Positions 45,279 to 51,990 of a DNA stretch of 64,000 nucleotides are shown one piece after another. This stretch comes from DUML01 sp050949905. Its GTDB lineage: Bacteria; Bacillota; Desulfitobacteriia; Desulfitobacteriales; Syntrophobotulaceae. Position numbers and translations under genes: made by a program. The stretch is taken from the NCBI GenBank assembly GCA_050949905.1, contig JBMNGP010000003.1, forward strand, positions 310,001-374,000. The letters are read 5' to 3'. The notes beneath the pieces were generated by a model. The model did not search any database and was not told the DNA's origin. It saw nothing but the letters and a program-made list of their open reading frames with translations. Each line of letters opens with the position of its first letter. Position 1 is the stretch's first letter.

Positions 45279-45326
45279 ACAGAGTAAATAGAAATTAATA
45301 TTTTAGCGAAAGCGGAGGAAAAAAGC

Positions 45327-47390
45327 TTGAGTACCCGGATATTTAGATACTTAGTCGCTTTTATCGTACTTCTGTCCGTTGGCCTTTTTGCCAATAATGC
45401 ATCCGTCTCTGCCCTGGAAAAGGCCGGTGCAAAGATCAGTGCCGGACCTCTGCATACGTTGTATGTAAAAAACGGAGAACTATATGCCTGGGGCGACAAT
45501 ACTTTTGGCCAACTGGGCGATGGCACCAGAATCTCCAGGCTCCTGCCGGTCAAGATCCCCTTTGAGAAAGGGGACATTGCGGCAGTTGCCGCGGGCATGG
45601 GGTTCAGCCAAGTACTGACCGCTGACGGCAGCCTCTGGGCCTTTGGCATGACCGATCCTGAAAGCAACGCCTTTAACCCCGCCTATGTTAAGGTGCTGGA
45701 TTCCGTGGAGGCAATCGCCGCAGGCTATGATTTTAGCCTGGCTTTGAAGGCCGACGGCTCTGTTTGGGCTTGGGGGAATAATCAATCCGGACAGCTTGGG
45801 ACGGGCACAGCCCAAAAACACCTGACCTTTACTCCAGTAAAGAACTTGCCCGGGATAACCCAAATATCTGCCGGCAAGGATCATGCTCTGGCTTTAAGCC
45901 GGGATGGACAAGTCTGGGCTTGGGGCAATAACAGTTTCGGCCAGCTGGGTATGGGTAATGATAATAATTCCAATGTGCCCAGGCTTCTGAGCGGGCTCTC
46001 CAAAATCAAGCAAATAGCAGCCGGTTATCAATACAGTTTAGCTCTGGATATTACCGGCCAAGCTTTTGCCTGGGGAAAAAATGATGCCGGCCAGCTTGGA
46101 ATCAGCAAGCACACGTCTCAAGCCCAAAGCATTCCCTGTGCTCTTGATTATCCTGTTCAGTTCCAGCGGGTTTATGCAGGCTCTACCAACTCCTTTGCCC
46201 TAACAGGCGGTGTTTTGTATGCCTGGGGGGATAACAGGACTTTTCTTTTGGACCCCCGGGAGGATAGTGAATACTTCTTGGATCATCCCGTAGAAATGCC
46301 CATAAAAGATTGTGTAGATGTAGCAGCCGGAGACAACCGGGTTTTCGTCATCAAAGCCACGGAAATTTTAGCTCACGGAACAAATTATTGCGGGCAATTA
46401 GGGGATGGGACAATGCACTACAGCTATATCTTCTTACCGGTGTTGCTCGATCAGGATAAGGTAGCGGCGCACCGGCTCGGCGGTGCAAACCGTTTGGCAA
46501 CTGCCGCCGCTATTGCCAACAGTGGATGGCCTGACGGACTTACAACTTCCGTAGTTTTAGCCAGGGCAGATTCTTTTGCCGACGCGCTTGCCGGAGCCCC
46601 ACTGGCAGCGGCAACTGCTGCACCAATCCTCTTAACGGACAGCCAAAAATTGTCCCGGGAGACGGCAACGGAAATAAAACGTCTCAATCCACAAAGAATT
46701 TTTTTGCTTGGCGGTGAAGGAGCTATTTCCAAAAATATTGCTTCTGAGCTGCAAGCAGATGGCTACGAAGTGATCCGTCTCGGCGGGAGTGACCGTTTTG
46801 CCACCTCTGTGGAAATAGCGAAGTACCTCTATGCCTATAGAATGATTGACGGGGAAAAAGCAGTGCTCTGCAGTGGACTTAATTATCCGGACGCTTTATC
46901 GGTATCGCCTGCTGCCGGCTACCAAAGGATGCCCATTCTCCTAACCAGTCCTCAGGAATTACCCGGTTCCGTGCAATCTGCCCTCCAGGAACTGGGAGTC
47001 AAGAAGACCTTTGTTATCGGGGGAACCGGGGTAGTCTCGGCTGAAATAGAGCTGGAACTGCCTAATCCGGTGCGTTACGGCGGATCCGACCGTTATGAGA
47101 CCTCTCTCCTCGTGGCTAAAAAAATGCAAATGGATAGCGGAACAGTTTTCTTTGCCAGCGGTAAGAACTTTCCGGATGCTTTGGCCGGTTCGCCGTATGC
47201 AGCTTGGACGAACAGCCCGATAATTCTGGTAGGTGATAATCCCCCCGTTTTAACTAAATACCAAGAAGTACTTACTAAACCCATTAGAAATGTTTTTGTT
47301 TTGGGCGGCGAAAGCGTCATCAGCGATAATCTCTTATTTAAGATGGAAAACAATCATTTCCCCAAAATTGCTGTGTATTATGAAGTTTAA
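45327..47390 (+). CDS. Secreted RCC1-repeat protein with three C-terminal CWB2 cell-wall-binding repeats
   Basis: TTG start with GGAGGA at 45314-45319, 7 bases upstream. The 687-residue product opens with a Sec signal peptide (hydrophobic to about residue 28, likely cleavage after SVSA). Residues ~40-375 hold RCC1-type beta-propeller repeats with recurring AWG.N..GQLG (YAWGDNTFGQLGDGT, AWGNNSFGQLGMGN). Residues ~380-680 hold three CWB2 repeats (RLGGANRLATA, RLGGSDRFATS, RYGGSDRYETS, each with a following FADALAG- or YPDALS-like motif and a FLLGGEGAIS- or FVIGGTGVVS-like motif). By family knowledge CWB2 triplets hold proteins non-covalently to secondary wall polymers of Gram-positive cells. 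The gene lies 48 bp after the giant gene with no terminator between, so co-transcription is likely. It may be a wall-bound partner of the giant protein, which is inference. Confidence 0.9.
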   Translation: MSTRIFRYLVAFIVLLSVGLFANNASVSALEKAGAKISAGPLHTLYVKNGELYAWGDNTFGQLGDGTRISRLLPVKIPFEKGDIAAVAAGMGFSQVLTADGSLWAFGMTDPESNAFNPAYVKVLDSVEAIAAGYDFSLALKADGSVWAWGNNQSGQLGTGTAQKHLTFTPVKNLPGITQISAGKDHALALSRDGQVWAWGNNSFGQLGMGNDNNSNVPRLLSGLSKIKQIAAGYQYSLALDITGQAFAWGKNDAGQLGISKHTSQAQSIPCALDYPVQFQRVYAGSTNSFALTGGVLYAWGDNRTFLLDPREDSEYFLDHPVEMPIKDCVDVAAGDNRVFVIKATEILAHGTNYCGQLGDGTMHYSYIFLPVLLDQDKVAAHRLGGANRLATAAAIANSGWPDGLTTSVVLARADSFADALAGAPLAAATAAPILLTDSQKLSRETATEIKRLNPQRIFLLGGEGAISKNIASELQADGYEVIRLGGSDRFATSVEIAKYLYAYRMIDGEKAVLCSGLNYPDALSVSPAAGYQRMPILLTSPQELPGSVQSALQELGVKKTFVIGGTGVVSAEIELELPNPVRYGGSDRYETSLLVAKKMQMDSGTVFFASGKNFPDALAGSPYAAWTNSPIILVGDNPPVLTKYQEVLTKPIRNVFVLGGESVISDNLLFKMENNHFPKIAVYYEV

Positions 47391-47413
47391 AAGCAGAAAG
47401 GAACGTTGAAAAC

Positions 47414-48394
47414 ATGCGTCCGAAAGCAATTCAGTATGCGCAGGATTTGCCGGTCGAGGCTTTTGTACGAAATATTTCCTCGTATCCGTATCACTGGCAC
47501 AAAGCTGTGGAAATCATTTATGTAATGGAGGGGTCGGTTTTTGTCTGTTTAGGCAATAAAACCCATCTTCTAAAAGAGCACAATCTCGCAGTCATCAATA
47601 GTGACGAACCGCACTTCATCCGTAAAAACAGCGAAACTCATAAACTTTTGATTTTGCTAATCGATGCCGACTTCTGTGCCAGGGTCATCCCTGATTATCA
47701 ACATGCCTTCATCTACTGCCGCTCACCCCAACAAGAATCAAAAGCCCCGGAAAAGTATCGTGTGTTGAAGGAGCAGATTACCCGTCTGGTAGTTCATTTA
47801 AATAACAAATCGGAAAGCCCTAAAAACCATGATAAGTATTATAAAAATAGTAAGAAGTATAACAAGGAACAAGGTGTAAAGGACTGTCTGAAAGAAATGC
47901 TTGTTTATCTGCTTGACAATTTCGATTACATGCGTTTTGGTTCAGGTACGGTTCCCTTCGACCAAAAACAGGCCAAAAGAATCAAGAAAATAGCTGAGCA
48001 TATACAGAATAGGCCTTCTGAAAAGATAGGCTTAAAAGAACTGGCGGAGGAGGTCGGAGTCACTCTCTCCCACTTGTCCCATGATATTAAGGGAAAATTC
48101 GGACTTTCTTTCCGGGAAATAATGGATTATCGCAGGGGCATGCAAGCGGTAAAAATGCTTATTGGAACAGATAAAGCAATCGCCGAGATTTCTTCGGAAT
48201 GTGGGTTTTCCGATCCCAAATACCTGATTAAGTATTTTAAAAAGGCCTATCATTGTACCCCTTCCCATTTCCGCAAAACTTACCGGGCAGACGGGAATAC
48301 TCTAGCTTTACAGGTACAATATGAAGAATACCCTCTGGCTGAGGCACTTAGATACTTGAGCGTGAATCAACCTGAATATCATCCCCTTGAGTAA
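47414..48394 (+). CDS. AraC-family transcriptional regulator with N-terminal cupin-like domain
   Basis: 326 residues. Residues ~20-105 resemble the AraC cupin/arm domain, with YPYHWHKAVEIIYVMEGSV giving the usual His-rich strand. A polar, Lys/Asn-rich linker follows (about 130-155). The two helix-turn-helix motifs are at about 200-300: IGLKELAEEVGVTLSHLSH, then AIAEISSECGFSDPKYLIKYF. The second is the conserved 'GF.dp.Y..r.FKk' signature of the family. It starts 23 bp after the RCC1/CWB2 gene, with AAAGGAA upstream of ATG, so it is probably the last gene of the surface-protein operon and may regulate it. The ligand is unknown. Confidence 0.9.
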   Translation: MRPKAIQYAQDLPVEAFVRNISSYPYHWHKAVEIIYVMEGSVFVCLGNKTHLLKEHNLAVINSDEPHFIRKNSETHKLLILLIDADFCARVIPDYQHAFIYCRSPQQESKAPEKYRVLKEQITRLVVHLNNKSESPKNHDKYYKNSKKYNKEQGVKDCLKEMLVYLLDNFDYMRFGSGTVPFDQKQAKRIKKIAEHIQNRPSEKIGLKELAEEVGVTLSHLSHDIKGKFGLSFREIMDYRRGMQAVKMLIGTDKAIAEISSECGFSDPKYLIKYFKKAYHCTPSHFRKTYRADGNTLALQVQYEEYPLAEALRYLSVNQPEYHPLE

Positions 48395-48450
48395 TGGTAT
48401 ACGTACAAAAGAACATAATCCTACATACCAAGATATTTCCCGACAAATAA

Positions 48451-48518
48451 AGGACATATCCCGCGCCAAGAAAATTATACCTATTACAGGATGATTCTGA
48501 ACGAACAGGGTATGTCCT
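48451..48518. repeat. Wide inverted repeat in the AraC/IclR intergenic region
   Basis: Left arm AGGACATATCCC at 48451-48462 and right arm GGGTATGTCCT at 48508-48518 pair over 11 bp with a one-base bulge, separated by 45 bp. The intergenic region (48395-48677) holds no gene. The element could be an mRNA 3' structure or the remnant of a small mobile repeat. I cannot tell which. Confidence 0.45.
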
Positions 48519-48554
48519 AATATTTAACAAGCACTCCGTAATGAAGAGTTCTTA

Positions 48555-48595
48555 GGCATCTGTGTGGTCCTAACAAGACAGATGCCATTTTTTTT
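48555..48595 (+). terminator. Rho-independent terminator after the AraC-family gene
   Basis: A perfect 9-bp stem GGCATCTGT (48555-48563) / ACAGATGCC (48578-48586) with a 14-base loop, followed by A and eight T (48588-48595). It closes the rightward surface-protein operon and separates it from the convergent IclR-type gene. Confidence 0.85.
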
Positions 48596-48677
48596 GCCAA
48601 GTTATAAATCGCCATCGCCTTGCGAAATACCTATTTTTATCTTCCGACCGGCATAAATCTACTGCCTTCGGCAATGG

Positions 48678-49445
48678 CTATGATGAATGCCAGCCACAAG
48701 CTCGGGAAGCTTTCTCCGTTGAAAGTTTCAAATAATTAATTAATTCTTCCTTACGATTAACAACTCTACTTGGCGGGGCAGAGACGCTCATGGCAGCTAC
48801 CACTTCGCCATAGCCATTACGGATTGGGGCTGCAAAACAAATCAAGCCTTCCTGAGCTTCCTGATTATCTTCAGCAAGACCGGTATCCCGGATATGAGCA
48901 AGATTATTCCTTAACTTTTCTTTATCGGTAATAGTATAAGGAGTCAAAGGAAGTAATTCGACATTATCTAAATAAGCATCAAGTTCTGCCCGGGGAAGGA
49001 AAGCCAGGAGAATCTTTCCATTGGCGGTAGAGTAAGCCGGTCTCTTGACACCAATAAGCGATGTGAATTCAGCGGGGTTATTACTACTTGTTATCTTATC
49101 TACATAAGTAATTTGTCCTTGGCCGTATATCGCCAACAGGCTTGTTTCACCCGTGAGCTGATTTAATTCCTGCAAATATGGCCGGCATTCCATGATCACA
49201 TTTGTATTGTTTAGAATATGGGATGCAAGGGTTACGATTTTCATCCCGGAACGGTACTTTTCGGTATGCGGATTTTGAACCACAAATCCTTTAGCTTCTA
49301 AAGTGAGCAAGAGCCTATACGCAGTGCTGGTGGAAATACCTAATTTCCTGCTAATATCGGAGACCCCCATTTCCTCATCTGAAGCTGCAAGAATCTCGAT
49401 TACCGAAAGAGAGTTGGTCACAGATTGTAAAGGTTGTTCAGCCAT
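48678..49445 (-). CDS. IclR-family transcriptional regulator
   Basis: 255 residues from the ATG at 49445, which has GGAGGT just upstream (49450-49455 on the other strand). A TTG four codons further out overlaps that ribosome site and is rejected. The N-terminal winged helix-turn-helix (about residues 6-65) has VSDISRKLGISTSTAYRLL. The rest is the IclR effector domain, with TGETSLLAIYGQGQITYVD, RPAYSTANGKILLAF and a C-terminal VVAAMSVSAPPSRV. The gene is divergent from the corrinoid-protein gene and next to the shared element at 49547-49572. It is therefore the best candidate for controlling the demethylation and transport genes to its right. IclR proteins respond to small organic acids or aromatics; the ligand here is unknown. 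Confidence 0.9.
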   Translation of the reverse strand: MAEQPLQSVTNSLSVIEILAASDEEMGVSDISRKLGISTSTAYRLLLTLEAKGFVVQNPHTEKYRSGMKIVTLASHILNNTNVIMECRPYLQELNQLTGETSLLAIYGQGQITYVDKITSSNNPAEFTSLIGVKRPAYSTANGKILLAFLPRAELDAYLDNVELLPLTPYTITDKEKLRNNLAHIRDTGLAEDNQEAQEGLICFAAPIRNGYGEVVAAMSVSAPPSRVVNRKEELINYLKLSTEKASRACGWHSS

Positions 49446-49512
49446 TTCTACCTCCAATTATTAGATTTAATAATTTTGAGAAAAATTTAATTTAGGAGAA
49501 GGATTTTTTAAG

Positions 49513-49540
49513 ACGATAGAGAATTATTAAAGTAAGTCAA
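49513..49540 (-). promoter_or_regulatory. Candidate promoter of the IclR-family gene
   Basis: On the minus strand, TTGACT (49540-49535) and TATCGT (49518-49513) are 16 bp apart, a reasonable sigma-A-type pair, 68 bp before the start codon. Its -35 lies 6 bp from the shared regulatory element at 49547-49572, so a protein bound there could control both directions. Confidence 0.4.
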
Positions 49541-49546
49541 AATATT

Positions 49547-49572
49547 GGGAAGCTATCCCGTATGTAGGGAAA
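49547..49572 (+). promoter_or_regulatory. Shared regulatory element, copy 1 (before the corrinoid-protein gene)
   Basis: Pattern GGGA-N5-TCCC-GTA-N3-AGGGAAA. GGGA at 49547 and TCCC at 49556 form one 13-bp palindrome. The same TCCC and GGGA at 49567 form a second, overlapping 15-bp one. It ends 37 bp before the GTG at 49610. Two more copies with exactly the same spacing lie at 50349 and 55000. A DNA operator, perhaps for the adjacent IclR-type regulator, is more likely than chance. An RNA switch between two alternative hairpins is also possible. Confidence 0.65.
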
Positions 49573-49609
49573 CGAGAACTAATTTCAACTTTTAAAGGAG
49601 AGAACTAAG

Positions 49610-50248
49610 GTGATTGACTTAAAAGTACTAACTGAAGCAGTTAAGGGATTAGAAGAAGACAAAGTGCTAGAATTACTTAACGAATTTGTTAGCTCCAATC
49701 CCAGTGAACAAGAAGCTCAGGACGTAGTAAGTGCTTGTCAGCAGGGTATGGCGAAAGTTGGCGATCTATTTGAAAGTGGAGAGTACTTTATCGGAGATCT
49801 GATTTTTGCAGGAGAATTGCTTACTCAATCTCTGGAAATTCTAAAGCCTGTGATTGGCAGCGATAGCGGGGTAAAAGTAGGAAAACTTGTTTTAGGGACC
49901 GTTGAAGGTGACTTGCATGATATTGGCAAAAATATATTCAGGAGTATGGTCGAAGCCGCAGGGTTTGAAGTATATGATTTGGGAATTGATCAAAAACCGC
50001 AGGCTTTTGTGGCTAAGGTTCAAGAAATTCAACCTGATATCGTTGGTATGAGCGGAGTATTAACTCTGGCTTTGGAGTCTATGAAAAACACAGTTGACGT
50101 GCTGACAAAAGCGGGATTGCGCGATAATATTAAAATTATTATAGGCGGTAATCCGGTTACCGAACAAGCTTGTCAATACATTGGAGCGGATGCTTACACT
50201 ACCAATGCCGCTGAAGGTGTTAAGATTTGTAATAAATGGATTCAATAG
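49610..50248 (+). CDS. Corrinoid (B12-binding) protein of a methyltransferase system
   Basis: 212 residues from GTG at 49610 (AAAGGAGAG upstream). Residues ~1-85 are the four-helix cap domain of methionine-synthase-type B12 proteins. Residues ~90-212 form the Rossmann-like B12 domain, with the lower-ligand motif D-L-H-D-I-G (D101, H103, G106) in GTVEGDLHDIGKNI. MSGVLTLAL and IIIGGNPVTEQAC are the usual later motifs. In one-carbon demethylation such proteins accept a methyl group on cobalt(I) from a substrate-specific methyltransferase and pass it to a second one. The nearby uroporphyrinogen-decarboxylase-type protein (53568) is the likely first partner. The gene stands alone after copy 1 of the shared element. 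Confidence 0.92.
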   Translation: MIDLKVLTEAVKGLEEDKVLELLNEFVSSNPSEQEAQDVVSACQQGMAKVGDLFESGEYFIGDLIFAGELLTQSLEILKPVIGSDSGVKVGKLVLGTVEGDLHDIGKNIFRSMVEAAGFEVYDLGIDQKPQAFVAKVQEIQPDIVGMSGVLTLALESMKNTVDVLTKAGLRDNIKIIIGGNPVTEQACQYIGADAYTTNAAEGVKICNKWIQ

Positions 50249-50348
50249 TACCAATAAAATTTAATTAAGAAAAACCTGGAGTTTTCAGATTTTCTGCTTG
50301 CTTATTAATAATCTTAAACAAAAGGCACTTTTCTGTCAATAAATCTTT

Positions 50349-50374
50349 GGGACGAAATCCCGTATAAAGGGAAA
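50349..50374 (+). promoter_or_regulatory. Shared regulatory element, copy 2 (before the MBL-fold gene)
   Basis: GGGA at 50349, TCCC at 50358 and GGGA at 50369, offsets of 9 and 20 as in the other copies, with TCCCGTA and AGGGAAA conserved. It lies 48 bp before the ATG at 50422 and so heads the MBL-fold to methyltransferase gene run. I could not assign a convincing -35/-10 pair here. Confidence 0.65.
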
Positions 50375-50421
50375 GTAATTTGACGTAATCAGTAATACAA
50401 GAAATAAAGGGGTATTTAACA

Positions 50422-51171
50422 ATGAAAGTAGAAATGATTTTTGAAGGATTTCCTGGAAAGCTGGCAACCGGTTTTATGCTTTGGAGTTCGGTAGTTTATA
50501 TCGAAACAAAAGGTACTAAGATTCTATTTGATACGGCCGGGGCTTGTAAGCGCAGCGATATTCATATCGCTTTACAGAGATATGGAGTTACGGCTGAAGA
50601 TATAGATATTTTGTTTCTAAGTCATTTCCATGAAGATCATGTTTATAACTTCGATTATTTTACTAAGGCCAGGATCTTACTCCATGCTGTGGAAGCAGAG
50701 TGGGTAGAGAGCGATCCGGACGCTTGGCCTATTCCCAAATACCTGTATCCTGCATTGGTAGCGACCGGTCGCCTGGAACTAATTGATAAAGATGTAGAAA
50801 TAGCTCCGGGAGTTTCTACCTTATTTACGCCAGGTCATACTCCGGGCGGAATGTCTTTGGTCTTACGGGATGAGGATATGCCTACTACTGTAGTAGCAGG
50901 AGATGCAGTTAAGAATCTTGTGGAACTTGCAACCGGACAAGTTGCGATGAGCTGGAATAATGACGTCAGCGCCGAGTCGATTGCTAAGATCCAAAAGGTT
51001 GCCGAAATAGTCATTCCTGGTCATGACCGTATTCTCCAACTTACTCCGGATAAAGTAATAGCCAAGAATTCTTTGCATGAAACAATTATTATTCCGCCTG
51101 GGGTAGTGGATGCAGACAAGGAGCGGCGCCTTGAACTTATCGTGGAACAAAGCTGGCTTCCCAGATCCTAA
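50422..51171 (+). CDS. Metallo-beta-lactamase-fold hydrolase
   Basis: 249 residues from ATG, with AAAGGGG 9 bases upstream. The zinc-binding motif H-x-H-x-D-H is at H68-F-H70-E-D72-H73. Further metal ligands are likely H139 (in FTPGHTPGG), D161 (in VVAGDAV) and H201 (in IPGHDR), the standard set for two metals. The arrangement matches lactonase or glyoxalase-II-like hydrolases. It is the first gene of the run under copy 2 of the shared element, followed 32-65 bp later by a racemase-superfamily gene, so it may open a lactone or ester of the pathway's substrate. The exact substrate cannot be deduced. Confidence 0.85.
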   Translation: MKVEMIFEGFPGKLATGFMLWSSVVYIETKGTKILFDTAGACKRSDIHIALQRYGVTAEDIDILFLSHFHEDHVYNFDYFTKARILLHAVEAEWVESDPDAWPIPKYLYPALVATGRLELIDKDVEIAPGVSTLFTPGHTPGGMSLVLRDEDMPTTVVAGDAVKNLVELATGQVAMSWNNDVSAESIAKIQKVAEIVIPGHDRILQLTPDKVIAKNSLHETIIIPPGVVDADKERRLELIVEQSWLPRS

Positions 51172-51236
51172 GAAATATTGGTGAATAAATTTGCTGAAGT
51201 CAAATGTGCTCTATGGAAGGGAGTGGAAAAAAGAGT

Positions 51237-51947
51237 ATGGTCACAGGTAAAGTTAGAGTCGGTCTTATAATGCCGGCGCTCCAGGTTGTTACTGAACCTC
51301 TTTATTATGAAATTGCCGGTAAGGAATGTGAATTTTTCACAACCCGCCTTTATCTGGATGGCACAAATGTAGAGAATTATATCAAGATGGAAAAGATGCT
51401 TCCGCGGGCAATTCAGGAATTGGCCAGTGCTGAGGTTGATATTATAGCCTACTGCTGTACTGCTTCCGGGGCGATCCTGGGCTATGAGGAAGAACAGCAT
51501 AATTGCCGTCTGGTTGAAGAACAAACGAAAATCCCTATGACAACCACAATGGTTGCAGTAGTAGACGCTCTTAAGTTTTTACAGGCGAAAAGAATCGTGC
51601 TGCTCTCTCCCTATATCCAAGTAGTTAACAAGGTAGAAGTCGATTTTTTTGAAAAGAATGGCTTTGAAATTGCCAAAGATGCCGGGCAGGGAATTGTGGA
51701 TGGTTCGGCAATTTCCCGGGTAACTCCGGCTGAGATTACAAAGTTTGCGCTGGAAAATTGGGATGAGACGGCAGACGCAATGTTTTTGAGTTGTATGAAT
51801 TGGCATGCCATCAGCAGTGTTGCAGAAATCGAACAGAAAATAGGCAAACCGGTAATTACTTCGCACAGCGCGACTCTCTGGAAAGTTTTAAATATGATGG
51901 GTAAAAACTTAAGAAGCCCGCAAAATGGAAAATGGTTATTTGGTTAA
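51237..51947 (+). CDS. Asp/Glu racemase superfamily enzyme (maleate isomerase / arylmalonate decarboxylase type)
   Basis: 236 residues from the ATG at 51237. AAGGGAG lies 13 bases upstream, a long gap; in-frame starts at 51204 and 51213 are possible alternatives. The two-domain fold is recognised by AYCCTASGAI (C73, C74) and FLSCMNWHAI (C186), followed by EIEQKIGKPVITSHSATLW. This matches the C-terminal half of arylmalonate decarboxylase and maleate cis-trans isomerase. Arylmalonate decarboxylase has a single catalytic Cys and a Gly in the first motif. Here Cys is present in both motifs, as in maleate isomerases and racemases, so an isomerase or racemase role on a dicarboxylate or similar acid is more likely. 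The dicarboxylate-type TRAP transporter nearby fits that. Confidence 0.75.
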   Translation: MVTGKVRVGLIMPALQVVTEPLYYEIAGKECEFFTTRLYLDGTNVENYIKMEKMLPRAIQELASAEVDIIAYCCTASGAILGYEEEQHNCRLVEEQTKIPMTTTMVAVVDALKFLQAKRIVLLSPYIQVVNKVEVDFFEKNGFEIAKDAGQGIVDGSAISRVTPAEITKFALENWDETADAMFLSCMNWHAISSVAEIEQKIGKPVITSHSATLWKVLNMMGKNLRSPQNGKWLFG

Positions 51948-51990
51948 AACAAATTAGTTCTTTGAAAATAATGAAGTGGAAGTACGAAAC

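Larger units (their letters stand above)
18737..44640 (+). repeat. RTX-like calcium-binding repeat array, about 26 kb
   Basis: Dense GGxGxDxL/F nonapeptide-type motifs, such as GGSGNDTFNI, GGSGNDILDGGAGNDT and GDDGDNILYGGGGNDIL. They are arranged in larger modules: an ENLVGGSGDDTF lead, an IDGG.G.NTLDYSAY strand, a V.L..GTATG..GIEN strand, and in many modules a D.YVFADNWGSDTI cap. Dozens of modules are present. By family knowledge these motifs bind calcium and fold into a parallel beta roll when it is present. The earliest part (18737-20560) is transitional, with longer non-RTX strands and one more EF-like loop (LDGNHDGYDDVE, near 19069). RTX proteins are best known from Gram-negative type I secretion; no such exporter genes are in this window. 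Confidence 0.8.

Noticed and set aside
1..45278. Many 60-230-residue open frames on the minus strand and in other plus frames across the giant gene
   Set aside because: They follow the repeat pattern of the coding frame, lack ribosome sites and resemble no family. Long repetitive, stop-poor DNA produces such shadows.
1..45278. Regular short repeats that could suggest a CRISPR array or satellite DNA
   Set aside because: Repeats are in coding phase, vary mainly at synonymous or conservative positions and have no unique-spacer pattern of constant size.
48348..48530. Short minus-strand frame in the AraC/IclR gap as a small gene
   Set aside because: No ribosome site, overlap with the end of the AraC gene and with the inverted repeat, and no recognisable product.
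50310..50340. GGCAC at about 50325 as a sigma-54 promoter
   Set aside because: The GC pair required 10 bases after GG is missing.
50380..50408. TTGACG at 50380 as the -35 box of the MBL-fold gene
   Set aside because: A -10 at the right distance would place transcription start inside or next to the ribosome site at 50406-50412, and no good -10 is present.
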